From Lachnospiraceae bacterium (GTDB taxonomy: Bacteria > Bacillota > Clostridia > Lachnospirales > Lachnospiraceae), in NCBI GenBank assembly GCA_028689585.1, contig JAQVCW010000036.1, positions 1-35,579 on the forward strand: a DNA stretch of 35,579 nt, read 5' to 3'. Position numbers and translations under genes: made by a program. Of the stretch, positions 13,024 to 22,231 are shown piece by piece (within the stretch, counting starts at the first letter, position 1; each line of letters begins with the position of its first letter). Under the pieces are notes generated by a model. That model did not search any database. It saw only the letters and a program-made list of their open reading frames with translations, and was not told the origin of the DNA.

Positions 13024-14436
13024 ATGAATCAAATTAATCTAAATAAAAATGAGACCTTGTATCTGGATTGTGCCAGTGGCATCAGCGGCGATATGATGGT
13101 AGCTGCGCTGCTTGATCTGGGCGCTGACCGCAAAATACTTTTGGAAGCCCTGGAGAGTCTTCATCTGGAGGGTGTCCGGATAGAGATACAGGATGTGATC
13201 AAATCGGGACTTCGAGCCTGTGACTTTAATGTTATTCTGGATGACGCTCATGAAAATCATGACCATAATATGGAATATCTCCACGGAACCGGAGCACATC
13301 ATTCCCATGAAACGATGCCCGATTCTGTTGAAAATACACATCCAGACAAAAATCATACCCTTTTGAATACCAAGTGCCCCATGGGAGAACACGAATCCAC
13401 GGCGGCTCCCGCTGCACGGAATACGCATCATCATCCTGCGGACAGTGCTTCTCACTCTGAGCACGCCCACCATCACGGCCGTAATTTATCTGACATCACC
13501 GCTCTTTTAACCGCGGGGCACCTTACACCGCACGCCTTGGAGCTGGCTCTGAAGATTTTCCAGATTGTTGCGGAAGCGGAAAGCCAGGTACATGGAAAGC
13601 CTCTGTCCGAGGTACATTTTCATGAAGTAGGAGCGGTGGATTCCATTATTGATATCGCCGCTGTGGCTGTCTGTATTGATAACCTGGGAATTGAGCAGGT
13701 CATTCTTCCGTCACTGACGGAAGGGTGCGGTCAGATTCGCTGCCAGCACGGACTTCTTCCGATTCCGGTGCCTGCGGTGACCGCTATCATTACCGCACAT
13801 AAGATTCCGGTGCGTATTTCTTCCGTTCAGGGTGAACTTGTGACGCCTACCGGAGCTGCTATTGCCGCCGCACTGCGCACTTCTGAAACTCTGCCAAATG
13901 AATTTAAAATTCTGCGTACCGGACTGGGTGCCGGAAAGCGGGATTATGAAACGCCCGGCATTCTCCGGGCAATGCTGATTGAAGATACCCGAATGGATTG
14001 TGATCATATTCTGGTCATGGAGACGAATATTGATGACTGCTCCGGTGAAACTCTTGGATTTGTGATGGAGGAATTGCTTTCGGCAGGCGCACTGGATGTA
14101 TTTTATACCCCGGTTTACATGAAAAAGCACCGCCCCGGCTATCAGCTAAATGTGATGTGTACCCAGGAAAAACGCAAGGAACTGGAAGCGCTGATTTTCC
14201 GCCACACCACTACCATTGGTCTTCGCATCCATGAAGTGACCAGGACAAAGCTGCCTCGAAAAATCATTTCCCTTGAAACTCCCTGGGGGATGGCTGATGT
14301 GAAATGCTGCCAGTTTGAAGATGAGGTATACTGCTATCCGGAAAGTGACAGTGTCATTCGCCTGGCAAAGCAGAATGAAATGAGTTTTTCTGAGATGTAT
14401 AATAAGATCAAATATTATGCGGCTTCTGCAAAATAA
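13024..14436 (+). CDS. larC: Nickel insertion protein LarC (single-frame)
   Basis: A 470-residue protein. LarC inserts nickel into the pincer nucleotide in a CTP-dependent reaction. The N-terminus LYLDCASGISGDMMVAALLDLG and the block SEVHFHEVGAVDSIIDI are family hallmarks (each given here as YLDCASGISGDM and HFHEVGAVDSI). The C-terminal part has METNIDDCSGE and the PVYMKKHRPG motif. A long histidine-rich insert (about residues 75-155, with HHHP and HAHHHG runs) probably handles nickel. Unlike Lactobacillus plantarum, where larC needs a frameshift, this is one continuous frame. Part of the insert is shared with an intergenic fragment at 11260-11345. A weak AAGGAAG site precedes ATG. Confidence 0.93.
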   Translation: MNQINLNKNETLYLDCASGISGDMMVAALLDLGADRKILLEALESLHLEGVRIEIQDVIKSGLRACDFNVILDDAHENHDHNMEYLHGTGAHHSHETMPDSVENTHPDKNHTLLNTKCPMGEHESTAAPAARNTHHHPADSASHSEHAHHHGRNLSDITALLTAGHLTPHALELALKIFQIVAEAESQVHGKPLSEVHFHEVGAVDSIIDIAAVAVCIDNLGIEQVILPSLTEGCGQIRCQHGLLPIPVPAVTAIITAHKIPVRISSVQGELVTPTGAAIAAALRTSETLPNEFKILRTGLGAGKRDYETPGILRAMLIEDTRMDCDHILVMETNIDDCSGETLGFVMEELLSAGALDVFYTPVYMKKHRPGYQLNVMCTQEKRKELEALIFRHTTTIGLRIHEVTRTKLPRKIISLETPWGMADVKCCQFEDEVYCYPESDSVIRLAKQNEMSFSEMYNKIKYYAASAK

Positions 14437-14455
14437 CCACTGTTTCAAGAACGCA

Positions 14456-14545
14456 TCTGCGTTCTTGCTGCGAGCCCCGTCATGCTTCGCATAAAATGCC
14501 TCTGCGTTCCTGCTGCAAGGCCCCGTCATGCTTCGCATGGAATGC
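14456..14545. repeat. Tandem 45-bp repeat downstream of larC
   Basis: Two 45-bp units, 14456-14500 and 14501-14545, each with TCTGCGTTC, TGCTGC and CCCCGTCATGCTTCGCAT. A related sequence lies in opposite orientation at 11411-11441 in the guaA-larB spacer, and TCTGCAATCCCGGCAGAG just after the tandem also recurs there (11370-11389). This is a repeat family shared by both ends of the lar region. Confidence 0.65.
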
Positions 14546-14608
14546 TCTGCGCGCGTCTGCAATCCCGGCAGAGCCAAATTCCATGGTTTCTGCCCTGAAC
14601 TGGATAAG

Positions 14609-15109
14609 TCAGATCAGATACTGTTTTATTACCCTCCAGCTTTCCAGCAAACGTTCTATCTGAAATGCTGCATTGGCCGGACTGGTGGAAGGCAGGCCGA
14701 TGATATCCCGTCCGCAGTCGGCTTTTTGATACTTTTCAAATAATTTCTTTGCGGTATTTCCATTGGCATAAATCTGCTTTATACTGCACTGGTCCAGAAC
14801 CTGATGCAGATTGGACGGCACCACATTTTTTATGCTACTGTCACTGGAGCCCACGATATCGCAGCTTGCAATCACATCCCAGATGGCAATTCCATGCTTC
14901 AGAAGCATTTCTTTTTTCTCATCGATGGTTCCCGGAACACGTTCTCCGGTCAGCCTGGCCAGCACTTTCCAGAAACGGTTTTGAGGATGTCCATAATAAA
15001 AATTCTGTTCCCTTGATTTCACCGATGGAAAGGTCCCCAAAATAAGGATTTGACTGCCGGTATCAAAAACCGGCTGAAACTCATGCTGTATATTTTCGTA
15101 TTTTTTCAT
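14609..15109 (-). CDS. DNA-deoxyinosine glycosylase (uracil-DNA glycosylase superfamily)
   Basis: A 166-residue enzyme of the UDG superfamily. ILILGTFPS near residue 25 is the active-site loop, HPQNRFW (about 42-48) binds the flipped base region, and IYANGNTAKKLF with GLPSTSPAN near the C-terminus corresponds to the second catalytic motif. This arrangement (GTFPS plus TSPAN) marks the hypoxanthine-DNA glycosylase group (TIGR04274 type), which removes deaminated adenine. The length is normal. It is convergent with larC and follows the MerR gene by 36 bases on the same strand. A start at 15109 is supported by nearby GATCGAATATG context only, a weak ribosome site. Confidence 0.85.
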   Translation of the reverse strand: MKKYENIQHEFQPVFDTGSQILILGTFPSVKSREQNFYYGHPQNRFWKVLARLTGERVPGTIDEKKEMLLKHGIAIWDVIASCDIVGSSDSSIKNVVPSNLHQVLDQCSIKQIYANGNTAKKLFEKYQKADCGRDIIGLPSTSPANAAFQIERLLESWRVIKQYLI

Positions 15110-15145
15110 ATTCGATCAAACTTTCTCCATTTTATCTCTTTCATT

Positions 15146-16045
15146 TTAAGACAAATCCATCCAGGAGCGCCGCCTGTCCCCTGCTTTCTCCACCTCAGTT
15201 GAATTTTCCTCACCCCTGGGGCTCCTTTGTACCGGGATCTGTATCTCCGTCACAAACCTGGACACATCATCCGACAGACCGTAATCGATCATGGTAATCT
15301 CCTTGGAAAATCCGGTGATGACATAATGATTTTCATCAATATAGTTTAACAGCTTTTCATAGTAGCCGGCAGCCTGCTCATGTCCTCCCTGAAAGCGCAG
15401 CGTCACGCAGGTTTCCGAAGGCAGCAGCAGCACTTCTCCGTGAAAGGTATCCTCTTCCTCCAGAATGATAAATACCAGATCGTATGCGCCGAACTGGCGC
15501 CGGCAAAGCTGCTGTTTTGAGATGCCGACTCCCACCTTTCCTAAAAAAGTCACTGTTTTTGTCTCTGAACTTTCAATCTGGCGGATGGAATCCTCCAGAT
15601 CCAGATAGCTTTTGGGCGCCAGTTGCTTCTTTATGGCAGCGATGCGCCTGGACGGCTTTTTTGTTATGGCAATTTCGTCAAAATGAGAGGTCAGTGCATC
15701 CTCCAGTTGATTGAGGCGATTCTCTATTTTCCGTTCAATAATTTCTAATTCCTGCTGCCTTTGCTTTACTTCTTCCTTTTGGGAAAGCAGCAGCTCCCGA
15801 ATGCTGTCGATATTTCTGTTTTGGAGAAACCGGGCTATTTTTTCCAGAGGCATATCCAGAGCGCGCAGATAGCGGATCGTATTCAGGCACTCAAACTGGC
15901 GGGTGCTGTAATATCGATATCCGGTCTTTGGATCTGTATATTCCGGCTTCACCAGTCCGATTTTATCATAGTGACGCAGGATACTTATACTGATATGAAA
16001 TAATTTTGAAACTTCTCCGATTTGAAATAATCCGCTGTTCTCCAT
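15146..16045 (-). CDS. MerR-family regulator with effector-binding C-terminus
   Basis: A 299-residue regulator. The winged helix-turn-helix is at residues 7-75 (FQIGEVSKLFHISISILRHYD, with KIGLVKPEY and GYRYYS as the key motifs). A long dimerisation coiled coil follows (about 85-130, QKEEVKQRQQELEIIERKIE), and the C-terminal 150 residues have a GyrI/BmrR-like layout for binding a small molecule. Such proteins usually activate multidrug exporters. The adjacent upstream gene on the same strand is a MATE exporter, which is its probable target. A GGAG site lies 7 bases before ATG at 16045. The last about 20 residues are charged and may be an extension. Confidence 0.85.
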   Translation of the reverse strand: MENSGLFQIGEVSKLFHISISILRHYDKIGLVKPEYTDPKTGYRYYSTRQFECLNTIRYLRALDMPLEKIARFLQNRNIDSIRELLLSQKEEVKQRQQELEIIERKIENRLNQLEDALTSHFDEIAITKKPSRRIAAIKKQLAPKSYLDLEDSIRQIESSETKTVTFLGKVGVGISKQQLCRRQFGAYDLVFIILEEEDTFHGEVLLLPSETCVTLRFQGGHEQAAGYYEKLLNYIDENHYVITGFSKEITMIDYGLSDDVSRFVTEIQIPVQRSPRGEENSTEVEKAGDRRRSWMDLS

Positions 16046-16089
16046 TTTTCTGCTCCGCCATTTCTCCCGCCTGTTTCCTTCGTCCGGCC

Positions 16090-16215
16090 GTTTTCTACAC
16101 CACGTTCCGCTCTCTCCGGCTTTCTCCCGCCCGGCTGTACTCTACGCCACGTTCCGCTTTCTCCGGCTTTCCTCGTCCGCCCGTATTCTACGCCACGTTC
16201 CGCTTTTTCCGTCTT
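16090..16215. repeat. Tandem 47-bp repeats derived from the MATE gene 3' end
   Basis: The word CTACGCCACGTTCCGCTTT occurs three times with period 47/46 (GTTCCGC at 16104, 16151 and 16197). The rightmost copy is the true end of the MATE gene (codons for KRNVA and stop), so the two downstream copies repeat its last codons and stop. Slipped duplication is the likely origin. Confidence 0.7.
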
Positions 16216-17537
16216 CCTTCCCACAGCACATATCCAAACGTATAGCATGCCATTATTCCGGACACTGTGGGTGCAATTTTCCCCAGCATCCCCAGATTCT
16301 CTGCAAAATTCCGGCTGAAAATATACACCATGGGAATACGCAGTACCAGTGCACCCGCGCTGCAGCTGATCATGGTCCAGACTGTCTTCTGCCTTCCATT
16401 CAGATATCCGTTCAGGCAGAAGACGATGGCTGTCATGATATAATCATAGCTGCAGGAGCGGAAAAATGGCACACCGGCTGCAATCACATGGCTGTCATTG
16501 GAAAATACTCCGATCATGGACTCCGGGTTCCACTGGGCCCAGATCCAGAACAGACAGGATACCGCCAGGGCAAAGCTCATGCCGTACCACAGGGATTTTC
16601 TGGCCCGCTCCGGCTTTTCCGCCCCCATATTCTGGGCTGTAATGGCTGCTAATGCATTGGCCATGGATGTAGCCGACAGCATGGCAAATACATCATATTT
16701 GCTGCTGATGCCCACCACCGCGGCCGCATACACGCCGCAGCCATTCATTACCGTCATCAGATAGAGAAAAGAAATTCGCACCATCAGCTCCTGGAAGGAG
16801 ATAGGAATGCCCACTGCGGCCAGCTTTTTCACAATCATTCCATAGGGACGGAAGCTGGTTAATTTGAAATCGAATAAAAAGTTATTTCTTTTCAGATAAA
16901 TGATGGCCGCAAACATGCTGACTGCCTGAGACAGCACAGTAGCGAGGGCCGTTCCTGCCACTCCCATTCCGGCATATTTAACCAGCAGAAAATCCAGCAA
17001 AACATTCAGCGCACAGGACATCCCCACAAACATCATGGGCCTGGTGGAGTCTCCATATCCTCTTAAGACGGCACTGAGCGCATTATAGCCGCAGATAAAA
17101 ATGTTGCCCAGTGAGCAGATGGCCACATACTGCATGGTCAGCTCAAAGGCTTCCTCCGGCGTCTGCAGCAGCGTGAGCAGCTCACGCTCCAGTCCCAGCA
17201 TTCCTATGGTCAGCAGCACCGCAACGGCAGCGAAAGCCGTCAGCGTAGTCCCTATGGTCTTTTTGACCATATCATAATCCCGGCTGCCCATATATTGTCC
17301 AATAATAATCGTACTTCCCAGCGTCAGCCCGGTCACCAGGCTGGTCACGATCTGCGTCACCTGAGTACCGGTGGACACTGCCGCCACGCTCTCCGCACCG
17401 CAGTATTTTCCTACCACAAACAGATCCACCGCACCGTACAGGGACTGCAGCACACTTGCGATCAGAAACGGCACTGCAAATAAGAGCAGCGTTTTTAAGA
17501 TACTTCCTTCGGTCAGACTATTTTCTTTCATTATCAT
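16188..17537 (-). CDS. MATE family multidrug/toxin exporter
   Basis: A 449-residue, 12-helix membrane protein. The N-terminal half shows the MATE signature (LLLFAVPFLIASVLQSLYGAVD, given here as PFLIASVLQSLYG, then GLTLGSTIIIGQYMG), and the second half repeats it (VGIPISFQELM; ALAAITAQNMGAEKPERA). MATE proteins exchange sodium or protons for cationic drugs or metabolites. ATG at 17537 has AAGGA 4 bases upstream; an ATG two codons later has better spacing and may be used. It precedes the MerR gene on the same strand with repeats between. The substrate is unknown. Confidence 0.92.
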   Translation of the reverse strand: MIMKENSLTEGSILKTLLLFAVPFLIASVLQSLYGAVDLFVVGKYCGAESVAAVSTGTQVTQIVTSLVTGLTLGSTIIIGQYMGSRDYDMVKKTIGTTLTAFAAVAVLLTIGMLGLERELLTLLQTPEEAFELTMQYVAICSLGNIFICGYNALSAVLRGYGDSTRPMMFVGMSCALNVLLDFLLVKYAGMGVAGTALATVLSQAVSMFAAIIYLKRNNFLFDFKLTSFRPYGMIVKKLAAVGIPISFQELMVRISFLYLMTVMNGCGVYAAAVVGISSKYDVFAMLSATSMANALAAITAQNMGAEKPERARKSLWYGMSFALAVSCLFWIWAQWNPESMIGVFSNDSHVIAAGVPFFRSCSYDYIMTAIVFCLNGYLNGRQKTVWTMISCSAGALVLRIPMVYIFSRNFAENLGMLGKIAPTVSGIMACYTFGYVLWEGRRKKRNVA

Positions 17538-17676
17538 ATCATCCTTTTCTTATAATTACTACCACCATAAACTCTATAACAGTTGTAGAGTCAAGAGTGA
17601 TTTTTTGCCCCGCATCGGATAAGCCTGCATTCCTTCCAAAAGACTGCAAATATTTTAACCATCCACTATGCAAATG

Positions 17677-17806
17677 TGATATAATAAGGAGCAAAGCGCA
17701 TACAGAAAACGCAAAGAGCGCGTTTGCGCTTTGCGTAGGTAATTGCCCAAAAGCAGGGCAATTACATGATATAACAAGGAGCAAAGCGCATACAGAAAAC
17801 GCAAAG
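17677..17806 (+). promoter_or_regulatory. Duplicated 40-bp promoter-leader repeat before the sensor operon
   Basis: Two near-identical 40-bp copies (17677-17716 and 17767-17806; one difference) begin TGATATAA(T/C). The first holds a perfect extended -10 box (TGATATAAT, 17677-17685); in the second it is TATAAC. Between them are a GC-rich hairpin and AATTGCCC/GGGCAATT (about 17742-17764). Transcription probably starts near 17692, making the second copy part of the leader. Confidence 0.6.
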
Positions 17807-17820
17807 GGAGCAGATACATT

Positions 17821-19284
17821 ATGATGAAAAAAAATATTATTTGCTTAAGTGGCCTTACCGCCTTTTTTCTGGCCTCCTGTCTCACCGGATGCCAGCGAAA
17901 AGATCAGTTGGATCCAAATAACCCTGTTACAATCAGTGTACTGACTTATTACAATGGAGCTCAGCAGATTGCCTTTGATGAACTGGTGAAAGAATTTAAT
18001 AAAACCATCGGTGCAAAAAAAGGAATTTTCGTGGAAGCCAGCACCAGCGGTGATCTGACGGAGCTGAGCAACACGCTGGATTTTGAGCTGAGCAAAGACG
18101 CTGCCCAGAGGGAGCTGCCGGACATTTTCAGTTGTTATGCCACCACTGCCTATTCCTTTGACAAGGAAGGACTTCTGGCGAATCTGAATGAATATTTTTC
18201 TGAAGAAGAACTTGCCGAATACATAGATGCTTATATTGAAGAGGGAAAAGTCGGAACGGATGATGCTCTTCTCTTTCTTCCGGTAGCCAAGTCTACGGAA
18301 GTGATGACGCTGAACAAAACGGATTGGGAGCCTTTTGCTCAGGAGACCGGGATCACCCCGGATGATCTGACCACCTGGGAAGGAGTGACCGCATCCGCGC
18401 AGAAATACTATGAGTGGACCGACGCACAGACTCCTGCTCCGAATGATGGAAAAGCCATGTTTGGCCGGGACGCCATCAGCAATTTTATAATCGCCGGAAC
18501 ACATCAGCTTGGCTTCGATCTTTTCGAGGTGGACAGCAACAGAAAGGCCACTGTGACTATGAATGAAGACGCGCTCCGTAAAATATGGGACAACTACTAT
18601 GTTCCTTATATCAGCGGATATTTTACCAGTACGGGCCGCTTCGCCTCCGATGATATGAAAACAGGAAATATTATACTGATGGTAGGTTCTTCCTCTGGTG
18701 CCACTTACGTTCCTACAGAAGTTACCGTTGACGATGAGGAGCCTTATGCTATTGAGACCGTCACTATGGCTGTGCCGGACTTCGCCGGATGTTCTTCCAT
18801 CGCCATACAGCAGGGCGCCGGCATGACCATCAGTAAGTCGGATTCTCTGCATGAAAAGGCTTCTGCAGAATTTTTAAAATGGTTCACCGATACGGATGCC
18901 AATACCCGTTTTACCATAGTGTCCTCCTATCTTCCGGTAAAGAAGGAAGCAAACAGCATGGAGGCCATTGAAAAGGCCGCTCAGGATAATTCACTTGCTC
19001 TGAATAAAACGACAAAAGATTCCATCGAAGTTTCTCTGGAAGAATGCAGCAGCCGCGAGCTGGTAACCTCTCAGGTCTTTGATAACAGCGGAAGCTGCCG
19101 CACCATTATCAATGATGCGCTGCTGGATAAAGCGGCGGAGGACCGCGAAGCAGTCAAAAACCTGATTTCAGCCAATGGAGGTACCCTGAAAGAGGCTGTG
19201 GCGCAGTATGACACAAATGAAAATTTCTCCGACTGGTATCAGACATTAAAAACAAAGCTGGAGGAGACAGTCATTCTTGATTGA
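17821..19284 (+). CDS. Extracellular solute-binding lipoprotein (orphan, sensor partner)
   Basis: A 487-residue protein with a lipoprotein signal: basic start, hydrophobic core and lipobox LTGC, with the lipid-carrying Cys24. The mature part begins like family 1 extracellular solute-binding proteins (VTISVLTYYNGAQQIAFDELV) and contains the usual two-lobe features (LLFLPVAKSTEVMTLNK; FLKWFTDTDANTRF near the C-terminus). No ABC permease or ATPase gene follows. Instead the next gene, 10 bases downstream, is a membrane GGDEF-EAL protein, so this protein probably reports a bound ligand to that enzyme rather than feeding a transporter. The ligand is unknown; similar proteins bind sugars or oligosaccharides. 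The predicted promoter lies in the duplicated repeat upstream. Confidence 0.85.
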   Translation: MMKKNIICLSGLTAFFLASCLTGCQRKDQLDPNNPVTISVLTYYNGAQQIAFDELVKEFNKTIGAKKGIFVEASTSGDLTELSNTLDFELSKDAAQRELPDIFSCYATTAYSFDKEGLLANLNEYFSEEELAEYIDAYIEEGKVGTDDALLFLPVAKSTEVMTLNKTDWEPFAQETGITPDDLTTWEGVTASAQKYYEWTDAQTPAPNDGKAMFGRDAISNFIIAGTHQLGFDLFEVDSNRKATVTMNEDALRKIWDNYYVPYISGYFTSTGRFASDDMKTGNIILMVGSSSGATYVPTEVTVDDEEPYAIETVTMAVPDFAGCSSIAIQQGAGMTISKSDSLHEKASAEFLKWFTDTDANTRFTIVSSYLPVKKEANSMEAIEKAAQDNSLALNKTTKDSIEVSLEECSSRELVTSQVFDNSGSCRTIINDALLDKAAEDREAVKNLISANGGTLKEAVAQYDTNENFSDWYQTLKTKLEETVILD

Positions 19285-19294
19285 GGTCATTATC

Positions 19295-22231
19295 ATGAAA
19301 AAAAGATCCATTTCAACAAAGCTTGCCGTGTTAATGGTCGCTGTAGCTCTGCTGCAGGGAATTCTGTTTCTCACCGTCTTTTCCATTAACGGCGGTTTTG
19401 GATATCTTCGCAAAAATATAGCTACCAGTTTTGACAATATCGCCAGTTCCAGAGCCTCTTCTCTGGAGCACATCATGCTGGACAGTTGGGTCAATCTGGA
19501 TGATTATACCGATGAGATACAAAAAACCATTGATCAGCAGCTTACTCTGGGAAATCATACCATAGAAGATCTGGCTGATAATCGTATTCTTAACAATCAG
19601 ATTCTGGATCAGGTATCCGCCTCTCTAATCGATCTTCTGCGTGAAAAATCTACTACGGAGGCTTATCTGATTCTGGGCGGATATGGAGAAGAAGCCGATG
19701 CCATACACTGCGGCCTTCGTTTCCGCGATCTGGATCCCACCATCAATGGCGGCACCAAAGATCTGATGATGGAGACCGGAAGCAATTCCATTGCCCGTAA
19801 AAATAATATTACCCTGGACAGTTTTTGGACCTCCCGTTTCAATAATTCCAATGACTATCTGATGCAGTATTTCAGCCGGATCAGGCAGACCGCAGAAGAA
19901 AACCCTTCCTATTCTGCCAGCGAGCTGGGGTGCTGGTCCAATCTGTACCGATGGGCTCCAAACGATATGCAGATGATCACCTACGCAGTCCCCTTAATGT
20001 CAGACGGAACGGTCTACGGTATTCTCGGAATATCAGTGTCCGTCAGCTATCTGGAGACCCTGCTGCCCTATCAGGAGCTGGATCAGGATGGATATGGTTC
20101 TTATGTGCTGGCTTCCACAGATACCAGCCGTCAGATCTATGCCCCTCTGCTTTCCACTGGGATCGCCAATATTTATTATTCCGACGGTGCAAAAGAGCTT
20201 GTTCTAAAGAACAGCACTGAGGCATCTTCCCTGCGAAAGGATACAGATACCGGGCTGTTGGGTTCTGTTCAGGAATTGAATCTCTATCGGCGCACCTCTC
20301 CCTACCGCGATGAAAAATGGGCTCTGATCGCCATGGAAGCCAATGAAAATCTGTTTTCCGTATCCAATCAGCTCAATGTGTCCGTAGCCCTTGCTTTTAT
20401 AATTTCCATACTGATCGGCATTTTCTTTGCTTTGATCGGCAGCTATTATTTTGGCAGTCCTATCAAAAAAATGGCGAATACGCTTCGTTCCATGCGTCCG
20501 GAGGATGAGATAAAGCTTCCTTCTACCCGGATAACGGAGCTGGATGAACTGAGCAATGCAATTATGACGCTGAATCTGGATGTGCGGGAAAATGCGTCCA
20601 AATTATCCCAGATTATTGGATTGATGGATCTTCCCCTGGGCGTGATTGAATACCGCAGCAGTTCTTCTTCCGTCTTCTGCACCGAAAAAGTGGTTACCCT
20701 TTTATCCCTGAAGCCGGAGCAATATCAGAAGGGCTACATGAAACGCTGCTATTTTGAGGATTTCTTTCAGAGAAATGAGCTGCTGGAACTTCTGGCCAAA
20801 AGCGATGAGATTGATTTCTGCACCGAAAATATGCTGACTCAGCGCTGGGTTCATTTCAAATCTCTGGTGAAAGCGGACCGCACCCTGATCGCGGTGACCG
20901 ATATTACCCAGGATATGTACGAACGTCAAAAGATGGAATATGAGCGGGATTATGATATTCTGACACATCTTCTCAACCGCCGGGCCTTTAAACGCAAGGT
21001 AAAAGCCATACTGACCGATTCCGAAACCATGAAGCTGCAAAATGGTGCCATGCTGATGTGGGATCTGGACAATCTGAAATATATTAATGATTCCTACGGT
21101 CATGATTTCGGAGACCAGTATATCCAGAAGGCCGCCTGGGTATTTGGCCGTCTGGGTTCTGTCAATGCTCTGGTTGCCCGTATTTCGGGGGACGAATTTA
21201 TGGCCTTTATCATGAATTATGAGACAAAAGAAGAAATACTGAAACGGATGCAGACCATTACTGACGGGCTTTACAATACAAAGCTGATCGTACCGGATGG
21301 AAATGAGATTTCAATCCGCGCTTCCGGAGGTATTGCCTGGTTTCCGGATGACGGCGGAACCTATGAAGAGCTGCATCGCTATGCGGATTTCGCCATGTAC
21401 GATGCCAAAAATACTGCAAAAGGCGCTTACAAAGAATTTAACCATAAAATATTTGATCGCGATTATCTTCTGTTCAAAGGCCGTGAGGACTTGAACCGTC
21501 TGATTGAAAACAAGGCGGTGGAATACGCATTTCAGCCTATCGTAAGTGCAGCCGACGGACAGGTCTATGCCTACGAAGCTCTGATGCGCCCCACGCTGGA
21601 AACCCTGCGCTCTCCTGCAGATGTGATACGGCTGGCCAGGGCCCAGTCCAAGCTCCGGGATATAGAGATCCTCACCTTTACTCAGGTGCTGGCCGCTTAT
21701 CAGCAGCATAAAAAAGAGATCGGGCACCGGAAAATTTTTATCAATTCCATTCCTGACCAAATCCTGCCTTCCGATGTGCTGACGCAGCTTCGGGCCGAAT
21801 ACAGTGAATATTTCAGACAAATGGTAGTGGAAATTATAGAAACTGAGCAGGGCGACATGGATCTGATGGACTATAAGCATCAGTTGTTTGAAGAATTGGG
21901 CGCCCTCACCGCGATTGATGATTTCGGTTCCGGCTACAGTTCTGAATCCTCCCTTTTAAATCTGCGCCCAAGCTATGTAAAAATTGATCTGACTATTGTC
22001 CGGGATATCCATATTGATAAAGACCGTCAGTCCCTGATCCACAATCTGGTCAGCTACTGCAAGCCCCGAAATATTAAGGTGATCGCCGAAGGCGTGGAGA
22101 CCTTTGAAGAAATGGAAACACTGATCCAGCTTCAGGTGGATTACCTGCAGGGATATTATCTGGGACGGCCGTGCAGAGAGATCCGTGAAATTGATTCAAA
22201 GATCACCCATGAGATCATTAAGGGTCATTAA
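19295..22231 (+). CDS. Membrane-bound GGDEF-EAL protein (cyclic-di-GMP turnover)
   Basis: A 978-residue protein. ATG at 19295 (GAGG eight bases upstream) is preferred to an in-frame TTG at 19277. Order: first membrane helix (about 9-30), a large extracellular Cache-like sensor region (about 31-360), a second helix (VALAFIISILIGIFFALIG, about 363-382), a HAMP-like linker, a PAS-like region, a GGDEF domain with SGDEF in place of GGDEF (about 630) and metal site DLDNLKYIND (about 589), and an EAL domain with EALMRP (about 760), EIIETEQ, IDDFGSGYSS (about 875) and IAEGVE (about 931). The EAL catalytic set looks complete. The variant SGDEF may or may not be active as a cyclase. It ends inside a repeat array. 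Confidence 0.9.
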   Translation: MKKRSISTKLAVLMVAVALLQGILFLTVFSINGGFGYLRKNIATSFDNIASSRASSLEHIMLDSWVNLDDYTDEIQKTIDQQLTLGNHTIEDLADNRILNNQILDQVSASLIDLLREKSTTEAYLILGGYGEEADAIHCGLRFRDLDPTINGGTKDLMMETGSNSIARKNNITLDSFWTSRFNNSNDYLMQYFSRIRQTAEENPSYSASELGCWSNLYRWAPNDMQMITYAVPLMSDGTVYGILGISVSVSYLETLLPYQELDQDGYGSYVLASTDTSRQIYAPLLSTGIANIYYSDGAKELVLKNSTEASSLRKDTDTGLLGSVQELNLYRRTSPYRDEKWALIAMEANENLFSVSNQLNVSVALAFIISILIGIFFALIGSYYFGSPIKKMANTLRSMRPEDEIKLPSTRITELDELSNAIMTLNLDVRENASKLSQIIGLMDLPLGVIEYRSSSSSVFCTEKVVTLLSLKPEQYQKGYMKRCYFEDFFQRNELLELLAKSDEIDFCTENMLTQRWVHFKSLVKADRTLIAVTDITQDMYERQKMEYERDYDILTHLLNRRAFKRKVKAILTDSETMKLQNGAMLMWDLDNLKYINDSYGHDFGDQYIQKAAWVFGRLGSVNALVARISGDEFMAFIMNYETKEEILKRMQTITDGLYNTKLIVPDGNEISIRASGGIAWFPDDGGTYEELHRYADFAMYDAKNTAKGAYKEFNHKIFDRDYLLFKGREDLNRLIENKAVEYAFQPIVSAADGQVYAYEALMRPTLETLRSPADVIRLARAQSKLRDIEILTFTQVLAAYQQHKKEIGHRKIFINSIPDQILPSDVLTQLRAEYSEYFRQMVVEIIETEQGDMDLMDYKHQLFEELGALTAIDDFGSGYSSESSLLNLRPSYVKIDLTIVRDIHIDKDRQSLIHNLVSYCKPRNIKVIAEGVETFEEMETLIQLQVDYLQGYYLGRPCREIREIDSKITHEIIKGH

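Noticed and set aside
14146-14577. 143-residue minus frame with repeated KHDGARSKN units
   Set aside because: It arises from the 45-bp tandem repeat and then runs antisense through larC; no start signal.
17845-18852. 335-residue open frame on the minus strand
   Set aside because: It lies opposite the solute-binding lipoprotein gene and looks like a reverse-complement artefact.
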